A stretch of 64,000 bases of DNA, from assembly GCF_048569485.1 (NCBI RefSeq), contig NC_134358.1, positions 553,694,880 through 553,758,879 on the forward strand, read 5' to 3'. Made by a program: the position numbers and the translations under genes. Numbering within the stretch: the first letter of the stretch is position 1; every line of letters begins with the position of its first letter. Below the pieces are notes generated by a model. The model ran no database searches. It was not told where the DNA came from and saw only the letters and a program-made list of their open reading frames with translations. Origin of the DNA: Anomaloglossus baeobatrachus (taxonomy: Eukaryota > Chordata > Amphibia > Anura > Aromobatidae). Shown piece by piece: positions 48,006 to 60,460 of the stretch.

Positions 48006-49838
48006 GTCGGCAAAATTTAGTCTTCCGGCACACAACCTTGTGGAAAGCAGTGGTGCCGTTTTTTTTGGGGGGGGGGGGAAACGCCACGTTATTCTAATTC
48101 AGCACTGTAAATATGGGATGGATTCAGATGCAAACTTTGTAAAGGGGTTAATAAACCAACTCTCCTTGGAAGTGCATCCAGATTGGAGGGATGTGTACAG
48201 TAGGAAAACATTAACTGCATCTAATAAGAGCTGTAACTGAAGCGCTGTGATTTCATGGCCGATGGGCGAAATTGTTGCCGTATGACTCATGTGCTGGCGT
48301 CCCTCGTGGCTGGGGACTCGCCTTCCCTCGCACACGATTGCTGAGCTCCTCAATAAGTCGTTAGCCTCATTCTCTACGATGTCAAAAGCCATTACAATGA
48401 AGCATCTTCAGCAGCCAGCGCCAAACGGCTGCTTGTTTTACTGCAAACTCTTCTCCTTCCGGCCTCTTTTTTTTTTTTTACGGTTGGCACTTATATTCAT
48501 GGTCGTGTCAAGTATCATTTCCTTCTTACTGTGGTAGATCAGTAAGGAACCCAGAAGTTGAGACGCTGAGTCTAATTGTCAGTGCAAACCCTATGAGATC
48601 TAACGGAGGAATTGTAGTGGATTCACAGGCAAGGAGCAAGTGGGGGTCACTTCAAAAACTTACATGCAAAAACTGCACAAAACCATGAAATGTACCTTCT
48701 CGAAAGCTGCCAAAAAGTCGTTTAGAGGTCACATTTTGGTGGCCCTATCTTCCAGTGTAGAAGTAGATCATCCTCTTCTGTAGTCTTGCCCTCCATCAAG
48801 TTCATTCACTCAAAATGGAAATATGGAAAGGTACAATTCACAGGTGGCTTCCAATTTAGAGAATGAAAGAGGCTACAAGACGGTAATCCTTTGTATTTGG
48901 GTGGCTTTTGGTTCTTCCACCTGAAATGAGCACACGGAAGACCATCGTGGGCACCTACTCTACTTACGATCAGTAACTTAAGCCAACAGCTTTTTGGTAG
49001 TGTTGATGATGATATACTGGTTTTCAAAAAAACCTGAAAATATAGAATGGTCAATGGGGCATCTAAGCTAATTAGAGGTTACATAGAAGATCTTCTTTGC
49101 AGATTTTTCAGGTATAGATATCTACAATGTCTTGAACTGGAGCTGTAAGTTATTACGTTAGGCACTTCTATGAAATTTCACAATTTTTGTCTTCATTGAC
49201 CTCAATGTGATGGAAAACTGAATGGATGGCGATCCACTATGTTCTACTTGGCTTATTTACAACCAAAAAGAGAGTGATAAAGGAATGGGGGTGCTACAGT
49301 GGTCAATGATTCCTCACCATAAGTCAGGATTATGGATTAAAAGGGACAAAGCTCGAATTGTTCTGGCAAGGAAGATTTTTCCAACCTACACTTCTTAGTT
49401 TCTATACCATGCAACCTCATCACAATGTTCATGCAGCCCAAGAAAGTGGTCAACACAACCTAAGATTGTCCCTCACAGCAATACAAGCAGGTCACTCTGT
49501 AACCCTGGACTAAAGGTGGCCATAAGCTAACTCTTGGCCACACGTTCCTACTGACTCCCCCATGCACAGTCATGCTAAATTTGGCAGATCTTCCATGTAT
49601 TTTTAATTTTGGAGAGGGGGGCAACCTGCTGCTGGACACCTCTGGTGGTGGCTTAACTCTCCTGAGATCAAAAGAATTGGGAATTGACATTCAAAGTGAT
49701 CCTTGTTTCCTCCAATATTGCCTATCACGTGAGTCTGGAGTCCCTGATATATATATAATTTAGTAAGCACATTCAGATAATTTTGCCTTGATGTGCCATG
49801 TAAAAGAGGTACCCATGCCTTGAGATACTGATGAACTA
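48006..49838. other. unassigned intron sequence, partly CNE-like
   Basis: 48110-48470 is low-repeat with conserved-looking motifs (GGGGTTAATAAACC, CATTAACTGCATCTAATAAG, CATTACAATGAAGC). The remainder shows no recognised repeat, RNA or coding family. Confidence 0.35.
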
Positions 49839-49839
49839 G

Positions 49840-50005
49840 CCCTTGAATAGGTCACCAATATCAGATTGGTGGGGGTCCAATACCCGGTAGCGTTCATTAT
49901 GAACAGTATTGTACTTTTCCGGCTCCGGTCACAGATTGTCAGGCTGGTGCTGAAAATAGCTAATTGGTACAGGTGTCGGGCATCGAACCACCAAAAGGAT
50001 AAGTA
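49840..50005. repeat. degenerate fragment of the amphibian palindromic MITE
   Basis: AATAGGTCACCAATATCAGA, TTGGTGGGGGTCCAATACCC at its start and GGTGTCGGGCATCGAACC, then AAAAGGATAAGT at its end match, imperfectly and in inverted relation, the interior of the family at 2340-2737. Confidence 0.55.
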
Positions 50006-50009
50006 ATCT

Positions 50010-51970
50010 AGAGTTGGTGCAAACTGATTTGTCCAGTGGCCGGTTCATTAGCATCTCCTGCTCTCGGCATCTCTGCTGACCTGGTTGCCGTCATTGTTTT
50101 GGTGTGACACACATGTAATATTGCGTCAGGCTGCAACGATGACCCGTGGCAGACCGAAGGTAAGAGGTGATGCTCAAAGCTCCCATCCCACAGCGACAGA
50201 TAGTTATGTGTGCTGAAATGCTGGACCGGGATCCTGCTAGTGAAACCAATCCTAGCCATCAACATCACAAGGCCGGACAATGCCATTAGCAGTCTATCAA
50301 TTTCTTATTCACGCCCATTAACCTTAATAGGCCAACAACAATGATGCCCAACCATGTAGGAAACCAAAACTCCAATCCAATCTCATCGAAATCTGATTTA
50401 GTGATGAGCTGCCGTAGATATATTCCAGTTGAGATGTTCTGACTACCTCTCTACCCAACACCAGCTATTTTACCCTCCAAACGACATCTGTCTGCAGTTG
50501 AATCCACGACTGGCTTCCTTGGAATAACGAAGATCCATGGACCCCAGATTGGGAAGCACAGTTCCGTTTCGTGTCATATATTCCCCTATGTCTTTACTCT
50601 ATATATGGTCTAGAGGTGAATCCAAGGACTGGGCTAAAAGAAGTAGCTTAACCCAAAACAGTCAATAAAACAAACCAAAAAGTTGACAAATGATTTTCCG
50701 AGAAGGACGCTCCGTTACATCAAGTGCTTCTAACGACATTGGTGTCACGTAGAGAGGTGAAGACATAGAGGTCATCCGTGGTCTGTAGAGCGTTGGGAAG
50801 ATGAGCGCTCGTTCCGCGGAAGCTTCTGATATCTACGGCTTTTCAAAATACCGAACAAAGAGCCCATGAATAATTGAAGGGAGCCTCATGATTATAGCTG
50901 GTAGGACGCCGGTGGTAAATGTCAGTGGACGTCTGTCTGTCATCCCTCCTAAGGCAAGAACTGGAACAGACATGAAGCATTAACCCCCTCCTTCCCGCGC
51001 ATTGCACTTTGGTTTTGCTCTGAGCTTCGGGCTCTCCGGGGCTCCTGAGGTTAATCCGACTCCGCATGCTACGAGCAGATGTGATATCAACGAGATGAAA
51101 GCTGTACACGGCCCGGACAAGCGCTGTTAATTAGCGTGCCTCCCTTTACATATGCTGCTTCTATATTTTTGGCAGTGAGTAAATAATCTTGTTAACATAA
51201 CATGGTTGTAAAAATTCATACATCACCTCGTGAACTGCGAGTAAATGAATGTGTTGCACTGGCAGAGAACATTCGCTTTCCTCCCTGAAGACTAATAATA
51301 GACATGTCGTATTTTTTAGTCAATAAGAGAAGCGGAGGACGCCGTGAGGGAGCATGACGTCAGCTCATATAGCAGATTATATACCCGTCACACGCGGCTC
51401 GCGTTATAGGTCGGGATCACGGCGCTACATATTGGGTAATGGCCAATTAGAACACTGACTCTTATATATAACCCTCTGCTCCCCAATTAAGAACTCCCAT
51501 AATGCTCCGGCTTTACTCCGGTGCTCGAGACATTTTTTAATTTTGCTCGGCGTGGTAACCCGGCGTGTTCCAATGTTGTAAGTAAAGCTGCGGAATATCA
51601 AATAAAGTCATGAAACTGCCTGGAGTGGTCGTACGTCGTCTCGAGGCCTTCATGCATAAAGTTGGATTGGGGGAAAAGAGAGAACAATCTGATACAATGA
51701 ATGGCCCGTGAGGTCCACTGCAAAGAAGGAACATGCCAGGCCCCGTGAACAACCCTCCTGCCCCCAACCATGGTCAAGGGCCCTCCTAACACTAGGAACG
51801 TCATTATTGCAAATCCTAGGGACTGACCATCAACAGTTTTGTTTTCCTTTGGGTTATGACTGTTGATACTTCCAGAAACTAGAATATAAACTCGGAATCT
51901 TTAGAAATGAGCTATTCAGGAAAACTTCGAATTTGCCTGTTTGCACATTTATTGGATGAGAAATCACCTA
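50010..51970. promoter_or_regulatory. low-repeat island; 50990-51530 is a candidate conserved non-coding element
   Basis: No repeats recognised. The segment 50990-51530 has an enhancer-like mixture of CpG and homeodomain cores: GCGCTGTTAATTAGCG, GAGTAAATAATCTTGTTAAC, GAAGACTAATAATAGAC, GGCCAATTAGAAC. There is also a TGACGTCA palindrome (CRE-like) within GCATGACGTCAGCTC at about 51355. Open frames are short. The regulatory role is inference. Confidence 0.38.
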
Positions 51971-51974
51971 TTTT

Positions 51975-52400
51975 TTTTTAAGTCCATTAATAATATGTAA
52001 TAAATAAAAAAAATTATACTCTCCTCACCGCCACCCTCTCTGGCCCCTCTGCTCCTCAGCGTCACCCATCCGGTCCTCGCAGCATCTTCAGATTGGCGTT
52101 GGCAGCACTGAAATCCCCACCCCTTGGTCGCTAGGCCTAGGCTTCCGGGTTTCCTAGCCCCAGGATGGGTCTGTGACTGAGCCCCCAAAGCTTGTGACGT
52201 CATGGGTTACAACCTTTGAAGGCACATGCGCAGAAACCTACTGAGCCTTACAAACCCATAAGCGTTGGCCTAGCGACCAAGGCCTCGGGTACTTTATTGC
52301 CGACCCGAAGGTACAATGAGGAACACACAGGTGCTAGGGAGTAGCGAAGGGGACGGAGAGGTAAGTATAAGGGTTTTTTTTGATGGGGGGGTGTTAACAT
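51975..52400. mobile_element. probable palindromic MITE
   Basis: The outer ends are loosely inverted: ATTATACTCTCCTCACCGCC on the left, GGACGGAGAGGTAAGTATAA on the right. The inner GGTCGCTAGGCC at about 52127 opposes GGCCTAGCGACCAAGG at about 52268. No target duplication seen. Confidence 0.55.
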
Positions 52401-52639
52401 TTTGATGGCCTTTTAAGGAACAGAAAAGTCGTGGATAGTGGACATACTTTTTTGCTGAATCCATATTAAAGTTATTTGCAAAAAAATATGCATTTTGGCA
52501 AATGCATATTTTTAAAAATTTGAGTAGAATTCAATTCCACTCAAATTTGTTTTGCTTATCTATAATACTCTTAGCTTTTAAATGTATAGTTTTAGGTGAA
52601 TCAGTTGGAAAGTAGAATGATAAAGATTTACCGCCTGGT

Positions 52640-54630
52640 TCTGTGTCTGTGTAAAAGGTGGGCGGGAGGAGGAGTTGCAAGAGCAGTTAAAAGAACACAG
52701 CCTGTCACTGTCATTTCCCCCTCGTACAGTATCGTGACACTCCAGTGGGAATACAGCCTATTGACATCTCATCCCCTGCACAGGCTTCAGTAAGCACAGG
52801 AACTTTTCTTCTAGTTATCACTTCTCTTAAAAATCAAAGACTGATAGTGTTATTTTTCCTCTTTTGCAATCTGCAGTAATCACAAGAACTTTTCTTCTAG
52901 ATATTCCTCATCTTACCAATCACAGACTTGCATTTATCTCTCCCCCTGCATAGCCTTCAGTAATTATATGAACTTTACTTTTCAACTGTGCAGCATCCAT
53001 TAACCAAAGGAACTTTTCTTCTAGTTATCACTTCTCTTACCAATCACTGGCTGTTATGTCCTTTTTCCTCCTATACAGCGTCAAGTAACCACTGCAACTT
53101 GTCAACTTATCATTCCTCTTACCAATCACAGCCTATTGCTTCCATCTCTATCATTGCACTGTCTCCTGTAACCACAGGAGCTTTTCTTCTAGTTATCATT
53201 TCTCTTACCAATCACTGACTGTTATGTCCTTTTTCCTCCTATATAGCCTCCAGTAACCACTGGAGCTTTTCATTTGGTTATCATTCCTCTTACCAATGAC
53301 AACCTGTTGCTTTCATCTCTACCCCTGTACAGCCTCCTGTAACGACAGGTGCTTTTCTTCTAGTTATCACTTCTCTTATCCATCACTGACTGCTGCTGTC
53401 ATTCATCCTCCTCTACAGCCATTAGTAACCAAGAGGAACTTTACTTCTTGTTTTTGCCCCTCTTACCAATCATAACCTGTTACTTTCATGTTTCCCTTCG
53501 TACACCCTCCAGCAACTACAGGAACCTTTCTTCTAGTCATCACTCCTCTCATCAATCACAGCCTGTTGCTGTCATTTCTCCTCCTGTACAGCCTTCAGAG
53601 CCAACATCAACTGTACTTCTCTTTGCCCCTCTTACCAATCACAACCAATTGGTTTTATTTTTCCCTATGTGCAGCCTTCAGAAAATTTTAGGAATTTTTC
53701 TTTTAGTTATTACTCCTCATATACATCGGAGTCTGTTGTCATCTCTTTCCCTGTGAAGCCTGTTTTCTTTTTATCACCCCTCTTACCAATCACAGCCTGT
53801 TTTTTTCCCCATGTGCAGCCTTTAGTAACTTTTCTTCTAGTTATCACTTCTCTCACCAATCACCTCCTTTTGCTATCATTTCTCCTACTATACCGACTTC
53901 AGAGCCAATAGGATCTTCTTGTTATCACCCCTCTTACCAATCACAACCTGTTTCTTTTTTTTTATCCCTATGTGCAGCCTTTAGTAACTTTTCTTTTTAG
54001 TCATCACCCCTCTTATAAATCGCAGCCTGCTGTCATCTCTTTCCCTGTGCAACCTGTTTTTTTATTATCACCCCTCTTATAAATCTGTTGTCATCTCTTT
54101 CCCTGTGCAACCTGTTTTCTTATTATCACCCCTCGTACTAATCTCAGCCTGTTGCCTTCTTTCCATTTTTCCCCTGCACAGCCTTCAGTAGACCCAGGAA
54201 CCTCTAGTTATCACAAGTGATGAGCGAGCACTAACATGCTCGGGTACTCGTAATGAGCAGTTGAATGCTCGGATGGGTGCAACTCAAGTGGTATAATTAA
54301 AGTCAATAGGAAACTCGAGCAGGTTAAAGAAACTACAGGAACTCTTCTTCTAGTTATCATTGTCTCTTAACTCAGCTTGTTATCATCTCTTTCCCTGCAT
54401 TCTCCAGCAACCACAGAAACCTTTCTTCTAGTTATCATTTCCTTTTCAAATCGCTGCCTGTTCCTGTTATGTCTCCTCCCTCCTCTACATCCTCCAGTAA
54501 CCACAGAATATTCCTGTTGTCAACCCTCTTACCAAGCACAGCCTTCTGCTTTCATTTCTCCCCCTGCACAGCCATTAGTGATCACAAAAGAATGGTTATG
54601 GGAACTTTTCCTTATGTTATCACCTTACTA
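52640..54630 (+). repeat. ~100-bp diverged tandem repeat, about 18 copies
   Basis: Units carry CAGCCTTCAGTAACCACAGG, AACTTTTCTTCTAGTTATCA, CTTCTCTTACCAATCACAGC and CTGTTGCTGTCATTTCTCC. They are strongly diverged and variable in length. Interrupted at 54212-54325 by a single-unit copy of the 47-bp family. At its right end it merges into the 60-bp array, sharing AGGAACTTTTC and TTATCAC. Confidence 0.85.
54212..54325 (+). mobile_element. single-unit member of the 47-bp foldback family
   Basis: GTGATGAGCGAGCACTAACA, TGCTCGGGTACTCGTAATGA, GCAGTTGAATGCTCGGATGG, then GGAAACTCGAGCA. It has exactly one tandem unit followed by the inner arm segment, so it shows the basic form from which the arrays at 28, 32-35 and 45 kb expanded. 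Confidence 0.78.
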
Positions 54631-55381
54631 AGTGATAGTGATTGATCATAAAAGGGAGCTTACAGGAACTTTTCCTCATGTTATCACCTTACTAAAAGAT
54701 AGTGATCATAAAAGAAAGGTTACAGGAACTTTTCCTCATGTTATCACCTTACTAAGGGATAGTGATCATAAAAGAGAGGTTACAGGAACTTTTCCTCATG
54801 TTATCACCTTACTAAGTGATAGTGATCATAAAAGAAAGGTTACAGGAACTTTTCCTCATGTTATCACCTTACTAAGTGATAGTGATCATAAAAGAGAGGT
54901 TACAGGAACTTTTCCTCATGTTGTCACCTTACTAAGGGATAGTGATCATAAAAGAGAGGTTACAGGAACTTTTCCTCATGTTATCACCTTACTAAGTGAT
55001 AGTGATCATAAAAGAAAGGTTACAGGAACTTTTCCTCATGTTATCACCTTACTAAGTGATAGTGATCATAAAAGGGAGGTTACAGGAACTTTTCCTCATG
55101 TTATCACCTTACTAAGGGATAGTGATCATAAAAGAGAGGTTACAGGAACTTTTCCTCATGTTATCACCTTACTAAGAGATAGTGATCATAAAAGAAAGGT
55201 TACAGGAATGTTTCCTCATGTTATCACCTTACTAAGGGATAGTGATCATAAAAGAGAGGTTACAGGAACTTTTCCTCATGTTATCACCTTACTAAGTGAT
55301 AGTGATCATAAAAGGGAGGTTACAGGAACTTTTCCTCATGTTATCACCTTACTAAGAGATACTGATAAAAAAGAAAGGTTA

Positions 55382-56216
55382 AAGGTCCAGTCACACATAA
55401 CGAGATTGTTACTAGGTCAGTTTCCGGATCGTTGTTAAATCGTTGGTGAGATCATTGGTGAGATGTCACACAGTCATTTTCCCAACGACTTTAGTAACGA
55501 TGCAGCGACCTGTATAACGATCTCGTTGGTCGTTGGGACCCTGTCACACAGCAGCTATGTAACGATTCCGACCTCGAATAGGGGCGTAGTGTTTGACGCT
55601 GTAAGCCTCTAGGCGTGCATATGTGTCGCCTTTTCCACACCCCTCCGCTCCGATTGGTGGCCAATACTGCATTCTGATTAGGTGGCTGGCCTAGAAGGCA
55701 ACTTTGTATCACTTCATCCTTTGTCCCTTTTTGAGCCTTGCTTTGAGGATAGAACTTGCGACTTCACCTTCGATCCGAAAAGCAAGCAAGCAATCGGGAA
55801 CAAAATACGAATGAATCCAGGTGCAGTTGCAGGTTCTATCCTCAAAGCAAGGCTCAAAAAGGGACAAAGCATGAAGCGATACCCAATCAGAATGCAGTAC
55901 TGTTCTCAGCGCCAACCAATATGTGCAGAGGGGGCGCTGAAAAGGTGACGCAACTACACGCCTACGTGTCACACTTTAAGTTCTCATCTAGGTCGTTAAC
56001 GAGATCGTGGTAGGTGTCAAACATACAGATCCATCCTGCCTAGTAGGACTCCAACGAGCCAAAAATGGCCCAGGACATTCAGCAATGACCAACGATCTCA
56101 CAGCAGGGGGCGGATCATTGGTATGTGTCAAACATAACGAGATCACTGGTGAAGTCGTTGTTTCGTCACAGAAACTTTGACATAGCAATGATGTCTTGTT
56201 ATGTGTGAAGTGGCCT
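55382..56216. mobile_element. Harbinger-like element (835 bp), TSD TTA, inside the 60-bp array
   Basis: Ends AAGGTCCAGTCACACATAAC and AGGCCACTTCACACATAACA (minus strand). The target unit GAGGTTACAGG is split so that TTA flanks both sides (55379-55381, 56217-56219). The interior has a second inverted pair: TTTGTCCCTTTTTGAGCCTT near 55720 against AAGGCTCAAAAAGGGACAAA near 55850. This produces mirror-image frames of 88 and 87 codons; they are not genes. Confidence 0.85.
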
Positions 56217-56609
56217 TTACAGGAACCTTTTCTCCTGTTATCACCTTACTAAGTGATAGTGATCATAAAAGGAAGGTTACAGGAACTTTCCCTTATGTTA
56301 TCACCTGACTAAGAGATAGTGATCTTAAAAGGGAGGTTACAGGAACTTTTCCTCATGTTATCACCTTACTAAGAGATAGTGATCATAAAAGGGAGGTTAC
56401 AGGAACTTTTCCTCATGTTATCACCTTACTAAGAGATACTGATCATAAAAGGGAGGTTACAGGAACTTTTCCTCATGTTGTCACCTTACTAAGAGATACT
56501 GATCATAAAAGGGAAGTTACAGGAACTTTTCCTCATGTTATCACCTTAAGAGATAGTGATCATAAAAGGGAGGTTACAGGAACTTTTCCTCATGTTGTCA
56601 CCTTACTAA

Positions 56610-57475
56610 GGGTACCTTCACACTTAGCGATGCAGCAGCGATCCGACCAGCGATCTGACCTGGTCAGGATCGCTGCTGCATCGCTACATGGTCGCTGGTG
56701 AGCTGTCAAACAGGCAGATCTCACCAGCGACCAGTGAACAGCCCCCAGCCAGCAGCGACGTGCAAGCGACGCTGCGCTTGCACGGAGCTGCCGTCTGGAA
56801 GCTGCGGAGACTGGTAACTAAGGTAAACATCGGGCATGGTTACCCGATGTTTACATTAGTTACCAGCGCACAGCTGTGTGTGCAGGGAGCAGGGAGCCGC
56901 GCACACTGAGCGCTGGCTCCTTGCTCTCCTACCATAGCTACAGTACACATCGGGTTAATTAACCCGATGTGTAATGCAGCTACATGTGCAGAGAGCAGGG
57001 AGCCGCGCACACTGCTTAGCGCTGGCTCCTTGCTCTCCTAGCTGCTGTACACATCGGGTTAATTAACCCGATGTGTACAGCAGCTACATGTGCAGAGAGC
57101 CGGAGCCGGCAGCACAGGCAGCGTGAGAGCTGCAGATGCTGGTAACTAAGGTAAATATCGGGTAACCACCTTGGTTACCCGATGTTTATCTTGGATACAG
57201 CTTACCTCAGCTGTCAGACGCCGGCTCCTGCTCCCTGCTCGCTTCATTTGTCGCTCTCTTGCTGTCACACACAGCGATCTGTGTGTCACAGCAGGAGAGC
57301 GGCTTTGAAGAAAACGAACCAGGGCTGTGTGTAACGAGCAGCGATCTCGCAGCAGGGGCCAGATCGCTGCTCATTGTCACACACAGCGAGATCGCTAATG
57401 AGGTCACTGCTGCGTCACAAAAAGCGTGACTCAGCAGCGATCTCGGCAGCGAGCTCGCTGTGTGTGAAGCACCCC
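56610..57475. mobile_element. Harbinger-like MITE (866 bp), TSD TAA, inside the 60-bp array
   Basis: Ends GGGTACCTTCACACTTAGCG and GGGGTGCTTCACACACAGCG (minus strand), with TAA at 56607-56609 and 57476-57478. Very CpG- and GCAGCGATC-rich. It contains two copies of a roughly 120-bp internal hairpin unit with CACATCGGGTTAATTAACCC, and a pair GGTAACTAAGGTAAACATCG against GGTTACCCGATGTTTA. Confidence 0.85.
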
Positions 57476-57834
57476 TAAGAGATACTGATCATAAAAGGGA
57501 AGTTACAGGAACTTTTCCTCATGTTATCACCTTAAGAGATAGTGATCATAAAAGGGAGGTTACAGGAACTTTTTCTCATGTTATCACCTTACTAAGAGAT
57601 AATGATCATAAAAGAGAGGTTACAGGAACTTTTCCTCATGTTATCACCTTACTAAGAGATAATGATCATAAAAGGGAGGTTACAGGAACTTTTCCTCATG
57701 TTATCACCTTAGTTAGTAATAGTGATCATAAAAGAAAAGTTACAGGAACTTTTCCTTATGTTATCATCTTACTAAGTGATAGGGATCATAAAGGAAAGGT
57801 TACAGTAACTTTTCCTCAGGTTATCACCTCATTT

Positions 57835-58584
57835 ATTCATTACACCCTCTTAATGTCATCTCTCCCTTGTAAAGCCTCTTGTAACTCCAAAGGACATACA
57901 TGAACTTTATGATATAGGATACATGTCCACTTTTTTACCTAAAGGGTCAACAAGATAGGTAGATGTTCATCGAAACACCTCTTTGCCTCATTTTACAGTG
58001 GATCAAAAAGACTTTTTTCTCTCTTTTCGGTTCTGGAGTCCATGTAGACGTAGCTATAAGTGACATGTATGGACTCTGCACATCCTGACCTTTTATCTTT
58101 AGTATGTTTCGGGTGCTTCAGATTCCACTTGAGACAAACTTTAAGCCAGAAAGCATGAATTTTTAATTTGTTTTTTTTAAACAAAATGTTATCCTTTGAT
58201 GCAAAATAGTATGGAGGCGGTTAAAAGGTAAAGTGCTGGGTGACATTTTCACAATGTGCCGGGTATCACTAAAAAGATCTATGGTCTTTTTTTTATCCAG
58301 AATTCAACTTTTAAATCCGTGAAAATTGTCGGCAATTTCCCATAGTGACGACCGTCCCAGTCCATAATTTGTGTATAGACATTTCCTATCCTTTATTTGC
58401 AGCCATTTTTAGTCTGGGCTCATATCACCATCCCCCGGTTTATCTGGAATCATACATTTTTATTTATGACAGCTTGAATTGAAGACTAAGGAAAGTGATG
58501 AGCGGCTGCAGGAATATATAGGGCTATACCACAGTGATTGCCAGGAAGAACTAGGAGAGGGAAGGCAGTGGAAATTCTAGTAAT
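57835..58584. other. unassigned intron sequence
   Basis: No repeat arms, RNA or coding family recognised. Confidence 0.35.
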
Positions 58585-58586
58585 TA

Positions 58587-58658
58587 CGGGTGCAGTCACA
58601 CGGCGGTATGACCCGCCCGAGGATCGCATTCGAGTCATACGGCTGTGTGACTGCGCCC
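58587..58658. mobile_element. 72-bp minimal Harbinger-like MITE, TSD TTA
   Basis: Ends GGGTGCAGTCACACGG and GGGCGCAGTCACACAG (minus strand); TTA at 58584-58586 and 58659-58661. CGGTATGACCCG and GAGTCATACGG form the inner stem. Essentially only the inverted ends remain. Confidence 0.8.
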
Positions 58659-58696
58659 TTAAATCGGCATAATCTTTTCCGTCAAATCCTCCAGAC

Positions 58697-58872
58697 AAGG
58701 GTTAGATAAACATGGCTGCGTTCTTCTACCAACAGTGCCACATCTGTCTGTGTCTGGTATTGCAGCTCAGCAACACGCAAGCAAATGGGGCTGAGTTGTA
58801 ATACCACACATAACCTGAGGACAGATGGGGCGCTGTTCTCAGAAGAATGCAGCCATGTTTGTCTAATCCCTT
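58697..58872. mobile_element. palindromic MITE (176 bp)
   Basis: Left AAGGGTTAGATAAACATGGC, TGCGTTCTTCT. The right end on the minus strand reads AAGGGATTAGACAAACATGG, CTGCATTCTTCT. The inner ATCTGTC and GACAGAT also pair. No clear target duplication. Confidence 0.8.
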
Positions 58873-59094
58873 AAAGCTAATGTATCTCCTTTATAATTCA
58901 ATGATTGATTATAGACTTAATTTATTTTATGTTCTATACATTATTATGGGGGCGGACATCTTGCCTGAGCTACTATCAGCAGCATTTAGAGAAATATTTT
59001 ACAATAACCACAGGATTGATGGAAACCTGTGCTCTAGAAGTGAGTGATTGACATCTATGGAAGTGTGTTGTGTGCATGCTCTGTGAAATGTATG
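58873..59094. other. unassigned intron sequence
   Basis: AT-rich, no family recognised. Confidence 0.3.
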
Positions 59095-60460
59095 GAGGTC
59101 ATTACGCAAGGAGAAGGAGGAGGTGAGCTGTGACATCACCTATTGTGATTGGTGGATCATGTGTTAGTTATTTTATCCAGAGGTGTTATCAGTCATTGTA
59201 CAGGAGGGGAGAAGGTGAGCTGTCACATCTATTGTGAATGGTCATAAGTCATTGTACAGGAGGAGGAGGTGAGCTGTGACATCATCTATTGTGAACGGTG
59301 GATTTTATGTTATCTACTGGATATAGAGGTGTTACCAGTTGTTGTACAGGAGTGGGAGAAGGTGAGCTGTGACATCTATTGTGATTGGTGGATCCTGGGT
59401 TATCCATTGTATATAGACTTGTCATCAGTCATTGTACAGGAGGAGGAGATGAACTGTGACATCACCTATTGTGAATGGTGGATCCTATGTTGTCTACTGG
59501 ATATACAGGTGTTATCAGTTATTGAACAAGATGGCGAGGATGTGAGCTGTGACATCATGTATTGTGAATGGTGGATCCTATGTTATCTAGAGGTGTTGTC
59601 AGTCTACACAAGTGTGTCATGGGTGATAGACAGTCATGTGGTGTCCGGCTATAGAAGGTCACAGCATTTGGCTGCACAAACTGCTTCCTAACCTTCTATC
59701 ATGTCTGCTTAGTTTTCGTCCCTTTTCCTTTAGGACCCTGCAGAGGTCCTCAGCCTTTCAGCTGCTGTTCATCAGCACTTCCTTTGTTCCTTTATATACC
59801 TTCACTTCCTATTCCTCAGTGCTGGAGATATTTCATATACCTTTAACAAGTCTTCAGTGCCAGCAGCCGGCTTGCATACATCTGGAGAATCTTGATGGTT
59901 GTTGCAGTTCCTCTCCCTGAGTCAAAGTTGTTGTTTTCCCTTGTTTGTTATCCCTGTGTGTGCTTTAGTGCCTAGTGGGTTTGACAAAGAGTTCCTCCCA
60001 TCTACTCCCTACCTAGGGCCCAGATCAGGGTCAGCCTGGGGTCAGGTATCTTGCTCGGTGCATAGGTACAGAACCTATCAAGAATGGTGATGGAATCCAG
60101 GGCCCAGTGGTAGGTTTGGTCAGGGGTAACCAACTCCCCCTTCCCTAGACACAGAGTTTACCTTTCGCCGTTCACTTGATACTTCCCCGTACCTAGCATG
60201 ACAGTCATCGTACAAAAGGAAGAGGAGGTGAGCTGTGATATTGCTTATTATGATTGATGGATCCTATGTTATTTAGGTGTTAATTGTCATTGTAATCCTG
60301 TCTGTGATGATAACGCTGCTAAAATATGATCTCTTCAGATCAGGAAGCCTTTTACAATCCTCAATGGACGTAAGGATTTTTTCAATATAGTTATTTGAAA
60401 AAAATACCAAAATGTGTTTAGCATGAACACTTGATTTAAACAATAAGTCATTTTTCTGAT
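59095..60460 (+). repeat. ~90-bp repeat array interrupted by an LTR
   Basis: Seven or so units of AGGTGAGCTGTGACATCACC, TATTGTGAATGGTGGATCCT (59110-59610) and one more at 60207-60275, with the shared tail AATCCTGTCTGTGATGATAA and a terminal AATAAGTCATTTTTCTGATG near 60440. Plus orientation, like the 42-kb locus. Confidence 0.87.
59637..60203 (+). mobile_element. solo LTR (567 bp) with 4-bp TSD GTCA
   Basis: Begins TGTGGTGTCCGGCTATAG and ends CCGTACCTAGCATGACA (TG...CA). GTCA flanks at 59633-59636 and 60204-60207, and the host array resumes directly (GTCATCGTACA). No internal retroelement sequence. A different family from the LTR at 36995. Superfamily not decided. Confidence 0.68.

Larger units (their letters stand above)
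54632..57830 (+). repeat. 60-bp minisatellite array, split by two MITEs (about 24 copies)
   Basis: The unit is GATAGTGATCATAAAAGAGA, GGTTACAGGAACTTTTCCTC, ATGTTATCACCTTACTAAGG. There are about 12 copies at 54640-55378, six at 56218-56609 and six at 57476-57830. The first block is the most homogeneous (about 95%). Because 60 is divisible by 3, a 268-codon frame stays open with the 20-residue period DSDHKREVTGTFPHVITLLR; a second such frame of 147 codons lies at 57460-57903. There is no evidence of translation. Confidence 0.94.

Noticed and set aside
54632-55438. 268-codon plus-strand frame with a 20-residue repeat (DSDHKREVTGTFPHVITLLR)
   Set aside because: It is the direct result of a 60-bp minisatellite (divisible by three). 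No start context, flanking gene structure or family match; the same repeat elsewhere is broken by MITEs.
55682-55972. Opposite-strand frames of 88 and 87 codons sharing LFEPCFEDRTC
   Set aside because: Mirror images produced by an internal palindrome of a Harbinger-like element.
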